Below, in pieces: positions 1 through 8,529 of a stretch of DNA of 64,000 nt. Each line of letters begins with the position of its first letter. Within the stretch, counting starts at the first letter, position 1. The notes beneath the pieces are model-generated. The model ran no database searches and was not told where the DNA came from. It saw nothing but the letters and a program-made list of their open reading frames with translations. The stretch is from Butyricimonas faecihominis. GTDB taxonomy: Bacteria; Bacteroidota; Bacteroidia; Bacteroidales; Marinifilaceae. The stretch lies in NCBI RefSeq assembly GCF_033096445.1, contig NZ_AP028155.1, positions 4,407,880 through 4,471,879 of the forward strand, given 5' to 3'. The translations under genes and the position numbers were made by a program.

Positions 1-69
1 TAATCTATCCCTCGCATCTATTAGAAATTAGAATATGCTGCAAATATAATATTTTTTGTTTATAAGTCA

Positions 70-2340
70 TTAATTTGTATGCCCTTGCACGTAAAGTTTT
101 GCAAACTTTAACAATAAAACCTTTTGACCGTGCTTTGGGAACATCACTTTTGCCTTTTTATTTACTCCCAAACCATCTATGGAAATTACCTTTCCCGGGC
201 CAAAATTGGGGTGAAAGATCACCATGTCGGGAATAATCTGTTCCCCGTTGATGGGTACCAATTTCGAGGTGTCAATGTCCGGCACTTCAACCTTGGGTTG
301 AAGGGTAATCTTAGGACGTGCCACTTTTTCCTGTATTCCGGGACCGTGTAACGAGCGTCCCATGGAGGGACGGGCCGGGGTGAAAAATCCATCCAAGTAG
401 TGCGGATCGATTTCTGCGATAAACCGGGAGGGTTGCGGATAGACCACGTTACCATTTTTGTACCGGGAAGAGGAATAGGTCATGATCACTCTTTTCTCTG
501 CACGGGTCAGTGCCACGTAAAACAACCTTCTCTCTTCTTCCAAAGCGGAAGGGGAATAGGCACTTTGCTGGGCAGGGAAAAGTTCTTCTTCCATGCCCAC
601 GATAAAGACGTTTTCAAACTCCAGTCCCTTTGCGGAGTGGATGGTCATTAGGGTCACCTTATTATTGTCTTCCGGTTTCTCACTATCCTGATCGGTTAAC
701 AGGGCAACACCTTCCAAAAATGCGGGGAGTTTGTCATCCCGCCCTTCCTTGTAAGCGGTTTCACAGAAATCTTTGACTGCATTCAGTAACTCCTGTATGT
801 TTTCTCGGCGGGACACCCCTTCCGGCGTGTCATCGGAAGAAAGGTCTTCTATGATACCGGATGCTTTGGCCACTCGATAAGTTGTTTCGTATGCATTCTC
901 TTCTTTGGCAATCTCGGTGAATCCATCGATTAGTTGCCTAAAATGAGTTAGTTTGGCTGCAGTCATGGCAGAAACCATACCCGGAACTTTGTTCAAGTTG
1001 CAAAGTAGTGTCCAGATACTCACGTTGTATTTTTGTGCCACTTCTTTCAGCTTGTCGATCGTGGTGTCCCCGATGCCTCGCCGCGGATAGTTGATGATTC
1101 GTTTTAAGGCTTCCTCGTCATTCTGGTTGATCGTCAGTCGCAGGTAAGCTATCAAGTCTTTGATCTCCTTGCGTTGGTAGAATGAAAGTCCACCGTATAT
1201 TTTATAAGGTATATTCCTTTTTCGTAAGGCCTCTTCCATGATACGGGACTGGGCGTTCGTCCGGTACAGAATAGCGAAATTATTGAACTCCGCTTGTTCG
1301 TTCTGAGAGATACGGAATATCTCCTGTGCCACTTGGAAACCTTCTTCCTTGTCGGATAAGGCTTTCATTACCCGGATTTTATCTCCTTCCTCGTTCTGGG
1401 AGAATGTTTTTTTCGGAATTTGTTCCTTGTTCCGGCTGATGATGCTATTGGCCGCGTCAACGATGGTGGTCGTGGAACGGTAATTTTGTTCCAACTTGCA
1501 CAACTTGTAGCCCGGGTAATCATTTCGGAAATTCAAGATATTTTCGATGCGGGCTCCCCGGAATGAATAAATACTTTGCGCGTCATCACCTACCACGCAG
1601 ATGTTTTTATGCTGTTCTGCCAGTTTCTTGATGATAAGATACTGCGAATAGTTCGTGTCCTGATACTCGTCCACGAGTATGTAGTCGAACTTCTTCTGGT
1701 ATTTTTCCAGTATCTCCGGAAAATCCCGGAAGAGAATATTCGTTTGCAATAGGAGGTCGTCGAAATCCATGACGTCGCTTTGCTTGCAACGGGCTTGATA
1801 ATACTTGTATATTTCCGAGATCATGGGTTTCTTGGCCGCTTGGTCGGCAGAAGTGATCTTTGCCGATTGGGCGTATGCCTGTGCCACGACGAGGTTGTTC
1901 TTGGCCATGGAGATGCGTCCCAGCACGTCGTTGGGTTTGTACACCTTGTCGTCCAGTTTCAGGTCCTTGACAATAGACTTGATCAGGTTTTTCGAATCCT
2001 GTGAATCATATATCGTGAAATTGGACGTGTACCCGAGATGCTCGGCCTCAACCCGTAGAATTTTGGAGAAAATGGAGTGGAAGGTTCCCATCCATAAGTT
2101 GGCAGCGTTACCTTGTCCCACGAGGGTGGCAATACGTTTCTGCATCTCCCGTGCGGCTTTGTTGGTAAACGTCAGTGCGAGAATACGGTAAGCGGGTACA
2201 CCCTTGCTCAACAGGTTCGCGATACGATATGTCAATACCCTTGTTTTACCCGATCCTGCTCCGGCAATCACAAGCGTGGGCCCATCCGTGTTCACGACGG
2301 CCTCTCGTTGGTTCTCGTTCAATTCGTTAATAAAATCCAC
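70..2340 (-). CDS. uvrD: UvrD/PcrA-type ATP-dependent DNA helicase (superfamily 1)
   Basis: This 756-residue protein is a 3'-5' DNA helicase of the UvrD/PcrA/Rep group, acting in nucleotide excision and mismatch repair and in clearing replication blocks. A Walker A motif GAGSGKT lies at residues 27-33. Walker B (VDEYQDT, about residue 225), the QNYRST motif and the late motif VALTRAEKR follow in family order. The last 60 residues form a Tudor-like tail (HPNFGPGKVISIDG) typical of PcrA/UvrD. Length is normal for the family. It lies downstream of rsmE on the same strand with a 114-bp gap that contains its own -7 box, so it may be transcribed independently. The family is certain; whether it is the single UvrD or a PcrA-like paralogue cannot be told from this window. 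Confidence 0.95.
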   Translation of the reverse strand: MDFINELNENQREAVVNTDGPTLVIAGAGSGKTRVLTYRIANLLSKGVPAYRILALTFTNKAAREMQKRIATLVGQGNAANLWMGTFHSIFSKILRVEAEHLGYTSNFTIYDSQDSKNLIKSIVKDLKLDDKVYKPNDVLGRISMAKNNLVVAQAYAQSAKITSADQAAKKPMISEIYKYYQARCKQSDVMDFDDLLLQTNILFRDFPEILEKYQKKFDYILVDEYQDTNYSQYLIIKKLAEQHKNICVVGDDAQSIYSFRGARIENILNFRNDYPGYKLCKLEQNYRSTTTIVDAANSIISRNKEQIPKKTFSQNEEGDKIRVMKALSDKEEGFQVAQEIFRISQNEQAEFNNFAILYRTNAQSRIMEEALRKRNIPYKIYGGLSFYQRKEIKDLIAYLRLTINQNDEEALKRIINYPRRGIGDTTIDKLKEVAQKYNVSIWTLLCNLNKVPGMVSAMTAAKLTHFRQLIDGFTEIAKEENAYETTYRVAKASGIIEDLSSDDTPEGVSRRENIQELLNAVKDFCETAYKEGRDDKLPAFLEGVALLTDQDSEKPEDNNKVTLMTIHSAKGLEFENVFIVGMEEELFPAQQSAYSPSALEEERRLFYVALTRAEKRVIMTYSSSRYKNGNVVYPQPSRFIAEIDPHYLDGFFTPARPSMGRSLHGPGIQEKVARPKITLQPKVEVPDIDTSKLVPINGEQIIPDMVIFHPNFGPGKVISIDGLGVNKKAKVMFPKHGQKVLLLKFAKLYVQGHTN

Positions 2341-2376
2341 GATAAATAATTCAGAAAAACATTTAACCTTTCACCG

Positions 2377-2384
2377 CAAAAATA
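2377..2384 (-). promoter_or_regulatory. -7 promoter box for uvrD
   Basis: On the minus strand this reads TATTTTTG, matching the Bacteroidetes -7 consensus TAnnTTTG. It lies about 37 bp upstream of the uvrD start, giving a leader of roughly 30 nt. No convincing -33 TTTG was found at the usual distance. Confidence 0.5.
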
Positions 2385-2454
2385 CAAATAATATGGCAGA
2401 ATCGTGACATTTTAGGTTTATGTTTTATAACCTCAGGTATGAATGTTTTATGTT

Positions 2455-3165
2455 TTAGTGATTTATCTCGTTGATAAAATTGATACTATGACAAGCGACG
2501 ATTCCTGCGGTCTCTGTTCGCAGGCGACTTTCGCCCAGGGTGACGGGAATGAAATTGTTTGCTAAAGCTAACGTGATTTCGTTTCCCGAGAAATCTCCCT
2601 CTGGGCCGATAAGAATCGTGGCGTTTTGACCGGGGGTATAAATCTCTTGGAGTGACTTTTTATTTCCTTCATCGCAATGGGCGATACACTTCAATGAGTT
2701 TTGATTGTTTTTTACAAAACGAGAAAATTCGATCATGGGATTGAGTCGTGGCAGGTAGGCTTTCAAGGATTGTTTCATGGCAGAAATAATCACTTTTTCC
2801 AGCCGTTCTTCTTTGATTACTTTGCGTTCCGAGTGATCGCAAAGTAGAGGTGTAATTTCGTCAATCCCGATTTCCGTGCATTTTTCCAAGAACCATTCGA
2901 TGCGTTCAATATTTTTTGTCGGGGCAATGGCAATGTGAATATGGTAATCCCGTTTTCCGTAATTTTCTGTTTTTTCAACGCATCTGACTTCACAGCGTTT
3001 AGGGTGCGCTTGAATAATCTCGCAACGGTAAAAGCCACCTTTCCCGTCAACAAGGAAAATCTCGTTGCCTATTTCGAGACGAAGAACTTTGACACAATGT
3101 TTTGATTCTTCCTCGGGTAGCGTGTACTCGTTTGTTGTGATGTCAGGCGTGTAAAACAGGTGCAT
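2455..3165 (-). CDS. rsmE: 16S rRNA (uracil(1498)-N3)-methyltransferase RsmE
   Basis: RsmE methylates N3 of U1498 in 16S rRNA using S-adenosylmethionine. The 236-residue product shows the SPOUT-fold knot signatures ILIGPEGDFSGNE and LGESRLRTETAG near the C-terminus, plus the family motif KNIERIEWFLEKCTEIG in the middle. The frame is open to 3207, but I place the start at the ATG at 3165 (MHLFYTPD). That gives the usual RsmE N-terminus, and a -7 box at 3189-3196 would put the transcription start downstream of the longer alternative. uvrD follows on the same strand. Divergent from it is the lipoprotein operon beginning at 3488. Confidence 0.93.
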   Translation of the reverse strand: MHLFYTPDITTNEYTLPEEESKHCVKVLRLEIGNEIFLVDGKGGFYRCEIIQAHPKRCEVRCVEKTENYGKRDYHIHIAIAPTKNIERIEWFLEKCTEIGIDEITPLLCDHSERKVIKEERLEKVIISAMKQSLKAYLPRLNPMIEFSRFVKNNQNSLKCIAHCDEGNKKSLQEIYTPGQNATILIGPEGDFSGNEITLALANNFIPVTLGESRLRTETAGIVACHSINFINEINH

Positions 3166-3188
3166 AAATAAGTATTTTGATTTCGATA

Positions 3189-3196
3189 CAAAAGTA
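3189..3196 (-). promoter_or_regulatory. -7 promoter box for rsmE
   Basis: The minus strand reads TACTTTTG, a TAnnTTTG match, 23 bp upstream of the ATG at 3165. It supports the shorter RsmE start. Confidence 0.55.
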
Positions 3197-3336
3197 AGAA
3201 AATACAATGGATTTGAGTATAGGTTTGAGAATCATTTAATGATCGTTTAAAAACATTGCAATATATAAATAAATTCGGTAATCGTAAAAAATTTAGTCAT
3301 TTATTGTCATTTCTCGTAAACAGATAGTTAGCTAGT

Positions 3337-3395
3337 GTCAAAAAACGAAACTTTATTCTTACATTATCAATGTCTTTAAACGATCGTTTTTTGAC
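3337..3395. repeat. Perfect 12-bp inverted repeat upstream of the lipoprotein operon
   Basis: GTCAAAAAACGA (3337-3348) and its exact reverse complement (3384-3395) flank 35 bp. They lie in the 320-bp divergent region between rsmE and the lipoprotein gene at 3488, where no gene is seen. It could be a regulator site, an RNA hairpin, or a very short invertible element. The sequence does not decide. Confidence 0.5.
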
Positions 3396-3487
3396 ATGAT
3401 ATTTTTAGGTGTGTATTTGTTTTATTCAATTGTATAATAAGTAATTGATAAGAGTGTGGAGTGAAAATAAATTTTAATTGTAAAATT

Positions 3488-4297
3488 ATGAAAAAAATCC
3501 TAGTTGCAATTCTGTGTTTAATCTTTTTGGGAGCTTGTACCCAGAAAGATGGAAGAGATCAAACGGGGAATTCTGAAAATTATTTGGAATTGTCCGTACG
3601 CTCCGGTTCTGCTGGTATGACACTAGTGACGATGCCGGTGAACGTGTATAATTTTAATGGATTATCCTCGAATCAAGTTTGTGAGCCGGACTATTTTACG
3701 GCTGAAGAAAAAATTTCGTATCAAGATTTATTACCGGGGAAATACACGTTTTTTGTTTTAGGAAATGTGCCGGTTAAGGAGATGGCGTCTCTCTATCTCA
3801 CGGGACGGGAAATGAAAGATGTGAATTTACGTTGGATGTGGGATTCAATTCCTGAACTTTTTGGGGGGATTGCCTATGTGGATGGCTCAGAAGAGACAAA
3901 GACGATCGAAATGAAACGTCTGATTGGTAAGGTAAACGTTCATGTGACAAATTCATCTGAATTTCAGACTGTCGAATTGGCGTTACAGTGTGATACATAT
4001 AGTGATACGATTCAAATCGAGGATTACGTTCTTCGAATTCGCACGGATTACGGTTTTGGAAATCTAATGGTGGATAAAGATATTTCGTTTTTTCCCACGG
4101 AGGGACCATTGAGAGGGACTATTATCGCTTTGGATGAGAGCGGAATATATTATTTTGATTTTGTCGCTAAGAATCGTATTCAACGAAATAAGAGATTAGA
4201 ATTGAATTTAACATTGAACAAGGCTTCTTCTCTTGGTCGTTCCGCAAATGTTGTCAATGGAGCGGTGACTTGTGTGGAAAAAGTAACGGAATTATAA
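3488..4297 (+). CDS. FimB/Mfa2-like lipoprotein
   Basis: A 269-residue secreted lipoprotein. The signal peptide ends in the lipobox FLGAC (Cys17), so it should be exported and lipidated. The body is predicted beta-rich and contains the segment LLPGKYTFFVLGNV, a pattern (GxYTxxxxGN) shared with the two following genes and typical of FimB/Mfa2-type fimbrial accessory proteins. An in-frame GTG exists at 3461, but the ATG at 3488 gives a clean lipoprotein signal. It is the first gene of a three-gene operon (gap of 17 bp to the next). It is shorter than usual FimB proteins, and its similarity is weaker than that of its neighbours. Fimbrial assembly or anchoring is inference; no fimbrillin subunit gene is visible next to it. 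Confidence 0.6.
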   Translation: MKKILVAILCLIFLGACTQKDGRDQTGNSENYLELSVRSGSAGMTLVTMPVNVYNFNGLSSNQVCEPDYFTAEEKISYQDLLPGKYTFFVLGNVPVKEMASLYLTGREMKDVNLRWMWDSIPELFGGIAYVDGSEETKTIEMKRLIGKVNVHVTNSSEFQTVELALQCDTYSDTIQIEDYVLRIRTDYGFGNLMVDKDISFFPTEGPLRGTIIALDESGIYYFDFVAKNRIQRNKRLELNLTLNKASSLGRSANVVNGAVTCVEKVTEL

Positions 4298-4314
4298 TTT
4301 AATAAGATAGTGAG

Positions 4315-7251
4315 ATGAAAAGAATACTATATACATTTATTATATTGTCAACCGTTTGGTTTACAGGTTGTCAGAAAGACCAGCTTGACGGGGAGATCCC
4401 GGGGCAGGAGATTCCCTTGACTTTTAGCGGTCGGTCATCCAATTTGTCTTTAGAAGCTTTATCCCAGGAGGTGAATGCTTTGCATTTGTTGATTTTTAAC
4501 GAGGATGGGACTTTAAGTCAACATAAACAATATGCTGGTTTGAAGGATGTTAAACCGGTTAAATTAGTTTTAGGAAAATATACTTTTGCTTATTTATCTA
4601 ATATTGATGAGGCTCAAATTAGTGGAATTGAGGAAGGAAAAACGCTGGAGGATGTGACCCTTTCATTGGAAAAAGATACTGATGGAGAGAATGTGTTGCC
4701 CGGTAGCATCTTTGCCGGTAAGAGCGAGGTCGTGGTTGGGGAGGACAAGACAAGTAATGCTGAGTTGAGTCGTTTGGTCGGGAAATTAGATATAAACGTA
4801 GAGGGTATGAAAAGTGGTGTGGAAGTTAAAAGTGTAACTTTATTGGGATCACCGGAAAAAATTCGTTTTGATGGTAGTGCCGTGGGTGATCCCGTGCGGT
4901 TGAAAGTCCCGATGAAAGAACAAGGGCAACAACTAGAGGGTGAGGCGATAGCTTTCCCTACGTGTCAGGATACTCTTGCCCGTTTAGAATTTCAGATAGA
5001 GGTAAACGGAGAAATGCAGAATTACGTGGTTGGATTAAAGAATCGGGTGGAGGCGAATAAAATTCACACGATTAATGCGAAAATAAACGTTTCAGGGGGA
5101 CTCGTGAACGTAACGATCGAGATGGATGTGGAACCTTGGGGAGAAACGGTGTCGGAAGATCTTTCCGTGGATCAAAGGAAATTCGTGGATACATTGACCG
5201 TTAAATTATTGATGGAGACTGGTTCTCCCGAGGATTTGCGACAGGTGAGAGCCTTGAATATGCATTTTTTGAAAAATGATGGTGAAGCCCATGAATTTTC
5301 AATCAATGTTGATAGTTGGAATTCGGAAACTTTAATGGTTTGGAGTGAAGATACGCTTGTCGTGACGCATTGTAATCAGGTGCTTCAAGGGAATTATTCC
5401 CTAGTTGCAATTTCATTAAGGGATTCATCCGGAATGAATATGTATGTATTACAGTCTGAAGTCGAAAATGTAATTATTGATTCAACCGGAAGTGTGGTGA
5501 TTGTGCTACCTAAAATGAAAGATATTGCAGCGGGTGACTTGCAGGCGATGTTGGAAATTCGGGAAGCTTTGAGAGCGGCAAACGTCAGTATGGTAGATAA
5601 TTGGGAATCAGATAATTTGAATTTGTGGCATAATGTCCATTTGGATGAAAATGGACGTGTGATCGGTATTGGCTATCAAGAATGGGAAGACTTCTTGGAA
5701 GATTATGACCAGGTTGACATGACAAAGAAGGCATCCATGAAAGCGAATATATTGACCCGAAGTAGCGAGGAGTATCCTGTTTGGAGTTTACCGGAGTCAT
5801 TTAAAAATTTAACTGCTTTGAAGTGGTTCAATATGGGAGAGTCATATGGTAGTTTGGCGGAAATTCCCTCTTATATGAAAGAAATGACCGCGCTGGAAGA
5901 ATTGAGTGTGAACACGGATGCAACTTCTCTTCCGGAATTACCCGCTAATTTGATTTATTTGAACGTTAGTAGCTTGACTTTAACTGCGATACCGACACAT
6001 ATCGGTAATTTGACAAAATTGGAAGGTTTGGTATTCAGCGTTCCTTACGAGAATGATGATGAGGAAATCGGTGATTATTTTCCGATGCTTTCGAAGTCTC
6101 GAATTACTTCTGCGGATTTGGATTTTTCAGGATTAACGAACTTGAAATATTTGTATCTTGTTGCGACGCCTTCCTGCGAATTGCCTGCTTCGGTTTGGAA
6201 TGTGACGAGAAACGTGATTGAATTTGCAATTGCCGGATTTCGTAATTTACAAATTCCTTCTTCTGCTGATTTCTCGTCTATTCGGGAATTTTCCGTGGCT
6301 AATGAAAATATGTTACCAGCGGATATTGAGAGAATAAAGAGTTTTCAAGTGACTCGTTTAAGGTTGTATTCTCCTGTTTTCGGGAAAAATGGATTGCCGG
6401 ATTGGATGGGACAAATGAACTCGTTGAAGAGTATTACACTGGATAGTTGTGGAATTACTTCAATCCCGGAATCTTTCAATAATTTAAATAATTTGGAGGA
6501 TTTATATTTGCCGAGGAATCCGGAATTGACAGGTATATTACCTGCAGGTTTGCTGGAGGTGTATAATTCGGGTAATTTGTATGTTAGTGCTTCCGATTCT
6601 CCTAATTTTAGTCCGGATGGGATCATGTTGAGCGTGGATAATAATTTAATAATGGCGCCTGCGGAAGGTGGAATATATTTTGTAGAAGTCCGGTCAAATG
6701 CAGAATGGACTTGTGAAGTCTTATGGGCGGAGTATGTTCATGTCGCTTTACTTGATGGGAACGAGAATGTAACAGATTCGATTGTCGGGGGAAATGGCGT
6801 GTTGACTGGGCGAGGAAATGCCAGATTGCGGGTAACCGTGGACCCGAATAACCCGAATAATTATTGGCCAGAAAGAAATGGAGATATTACGATTCATTCG
6901 GGGCGGCATGTGGCATATATTAACGTGGTGCAGAAGGAAATGCTGGATCCCGTGCTCGATGTTTCCCAGAGCGTATTTACTGTCCGTTCGGGAGATACGA
7001 TCGTGTTTGACGTAACCTCCAATATGGGATGGAATGTAGATGTGATGACAATTTCAGGTGACGGGTGGATGGATATGAACATGTGCTATGGAGAAGGAAA
7101 TCAACGGCTGGAATGTACGGTACATGCTAATCAGTCAAGTGTATATAAGATCATTATTACTGATTACAACCAGTTTAAATCAGCGGAAGTCACGGTAAAC
7201 GTGGAACCGGATTCCGGAGAGATCCCGCGAGATTCGACAAGAATAAATTAA
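4315..7251 (+). CDS. Multidomain surface lipoprotein: FimB-like region, leucine-rich repeats, two BACON-type domains
   Basis: A 978-residue lipoprotein with lipobox WFTGC (Cys19). Residues about 30-270 resemble the FimB/Mfa2 fold, including LVLGKYTFAYLSNID. Roughly residues 490-760 carry irregular leucine-rich repeats, for example LTALKWFNM, LPELPANLIYLNVSS, IPTHIGNLTKLEGL and IPESFNNLNNLEDLYLP. The C-terminal 200 residues contain two tandem domains with SNAEWTCEV and SNMGWNVDV motifs typical of BACON domains, which often bind carbohydrate or mucin. The middle gene of the three-lipoprotein operon. The combination suggests a surface adhesin or ligand-binding tip component. Domain identities come from motif reading; the exact ligand is unknown. 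Confidence 0.72.
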   Translation: MKRILYTFIILSTVWFTGCQKDQLDGEIPGQEIPLTFSGRSSNLSLEALSQEVNALHLLIFNEDGTLSQHKQYAGLKDVKPVKLVLGKYTFAYLSNIDEAQISGIEEGKTLEDVTLSLEKDTDGENVLPGSIFAGKSEVVVGEDKTSNAELSRLVGKLDINVEGMKSGVEVKSVTLLGSPEKIRFDGSAVGDPVRLKVPMKEQGQQLEGEAIAFPTCQDTLARLEFQIEVNGEMQNYVVGLKNRVEANKIHTINAKINVSGGLVNVTIEMDVEPWGETVSEDLSVDQRKFVDTLTVKLLMETGSPEDLRQVRALNMHFLKNDGEAHEFSINVDSWNSETLMVWSEDTLVVTHCNQVLQGNYSLVAISLRDSSGMNMYVLQSEVENVIIDSTGSVVIVLPKMKDIAAGDLQAMLEIREALRAANVSMVDNWESDNLNLWHNVHLDENGRVIGIGYQEWEDFLEDYDQVDMTKKASMKANILTRSSEEYPVWSLPESFKNLTALKWFNMGESYGSLAEIPSYMKEMTALEELSVNTDATSLPELPANLIYLNVSSLTLTAIPTHIGNLTKLEGLVFSVPYENDDEEIGDYFPMLSKSRITSADLDFSGLTNLKYLYLVATPSCELPASVWNVTRNVIEFAIAGFRNLQIPSSADFSSIREFSVANENMLPADIERIKSFQVTRLRLYSPVFGKNGLPDWMGQMNSLKSITLDSCGITSIPESFNNLNNLEDLYLPRNPELTGILPAGLLEVYNSGNLYVSASDSPNFSPDGIMLSVDNNLIMAPAEGGIYFVEVRSNAEWTCEVLWAEYVHVALLDGNENVTDSIVGGNGVLTGRGNARLRVTVDPNNPNNYWPERNGDITIHSGRHVAYINVVQKEMLDPVLDVSQSVFTVRSGDTIVFDVTSNMGWNVDVMTISGDGWMDMNMCYGEGNQRLECTVHANQSSVYKIIITDYNQFKSAEVTVNVEPDSGEIPRDSTRIN

Positions 7252-7288
7252 CCGAATGTACAAATAATAACCATTAAAAATGGAATAA

Positions 7289-8416
7289 ATGAAAAGAATT
7301 ATCTATACATTGATGACATTCTCCTTGATTGTAGGATTTTGGGGTTGTGGAGGTTCTGGTGGCGGAGAGGATGAACCGGAACCTATTCCGGGAGAGAAAG
7401 TTGTTAAAGTCGAATGCGTATTGAAAAGTGGTGTTAGCAGTTTGGACGATACCGGGTTGAAAGGGATCATTTCTCACGTGCGATTATACGTGTTTGATCA
7501 GGCAGGAAAACTTCAGGAGAGTTTTAAATATAACTCTGTGGATGGAATTGAAAAATTGGAATTGAACAAAGGAAACTACACGATTGTGTTTGTTGGTAAC
7601 GTGTTGGAGGATGCCAATATTGCGGGTGATGTGGTTGGAACCGCTCTTTCTGATATGAAAATCCAGTTGACGAAGAAGGAAGGTGCAGCAAATTTCACGC
7701 CATTAGGGGATGTGCTTTTTGCGAAAAGTTCGCTAGCTGTAGGAGATGATGATACTAGCGTGGAACTGACAGCGAAGCGAACGTTGGCGACGACAAAGAT
7801 GCAAGTGACTGATTATTCGGGAAAGATTGCGGAAGTGGGAATACTCGTGCCTAACGTGGGGACGACACTTGCCTTCGGGGAGACTGAATGGAAGAATCCA
7901 GGAACTGTATTCGTGGCGATGACTAAAGGTGGAAATATACGAGGATTCTCGCGTGCGGAAGAAGAAAACCATTATTCTGCCACGATGAATATTGTTGTGC
8001 TTGACGAAGGTACGAGTACTGGAGCGAGCAATAATATTGAGTGTAATATTATTGCAAGGGATGATACTCGGGAGATTGTTTTGACTCAAGCCTTGACTCT
8101 GGACGTGAAAACGAAACCGGATATGCAGGTGGTTACGAATATGGAGGTGAACGAGAGTGATGCGGGCGATGGACAATTGGAATCTGCCGTGAATAAAGTG
8201 GAGACGACGGATGAAACCGGAAACACGGAAGTTTTACCGGATGATAAAATTGATATTAAGAAAAACGACGTGAATGTGAATGTGTTGCCGGGAGACTGGC
8301 AAATTGGAAACACGGAAGATGTGGAGGTTGGAAAACCGGAGAGTGTGGTTCAGCCGGAAGGGACAGAAAAAGATTGGGAAAAAGGTAACGTAGAAGACGT
8401 CGTGGTAAAAGATTAA
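7289..8416 (+). CDS. FimB/Mfa2-like lipoprotein
   Basis: A 375-residue lipoprotein with signal peptide and lipobox GFWGC (Cys20), followed by a Gly/Ser and acidic linker. Residues about 40-110 contain VRLYVFDQAGKLQESF and LNKGNYTIVFVGNV, the FimB/Mfa2 pattern also present in the upstream gene. The C-terminal 100 residues are acidic and repetitive (NVLPGDWQIGNTEDVEV, then KDWEKGNVEDVVV), which looks like an extended tail rather than a folded enzyme. Third gene of the operon, 37 bp after its neighbour, ending in a strong terminator. A structural role at the cell surface is inferred from family resemblance only. Confidence 0.62.
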   Translation: MKRIIYTLMTFSLIVGFWGCGGSGGGEDEPEPIPGEKVVKVECVLKSGVSSLDDTGLKGIISHVRLYVFDQAGKLQESFKYNSVDGIEKLELNKGNYTIVFVGNVLEDANIAGDVVGTALSDMKIQLTKKEGAANFTPLGDVLFAKSSLAVGDDDTSVELTAKRTLATTKMQVTDYSGKIAEVGILVPNVGTTLAFGETEWKNPGTVFVAMTKGGNIRGFSRAEEENHYSATMNIVVLDEGTSTGASNNIECNIIARDDTREIVLTQALTLDVKTKPDMQVVTNMEVNESDAGDGQLESAVNKVETTDETGNTEVLPDDKIDIKKNDVNVNVLPGDWQIGNTEDVEVGKPESVVQPEGTEKDWEKGNVEDVVVKD

Positions 8417-8433
8417 AAAGTGAGGTCATGAAT

Positions 8434-8480
8434 AAAAGCACCATTTTTTACCTCTGATTCAGGTAAAAATGGTGCTTTTT
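8434..8480. terminator. Bidirectional intrinsic terminator
   Basis: A hairpin pairs AAAAGCACCATTTTT with the complementary AAAAATGGTGCTTTT, with one bulge and a short loop, followed by a T run. It lies between the convergent lipoprotein operon and the EF-G2 gene and can serve both. Confidence 0.85.
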
Positions 8481-8529
8481 TATGACGAACAATGAGGTTG
8501 TCCCAAAATGAAGTGAACCCTCATTTTAT

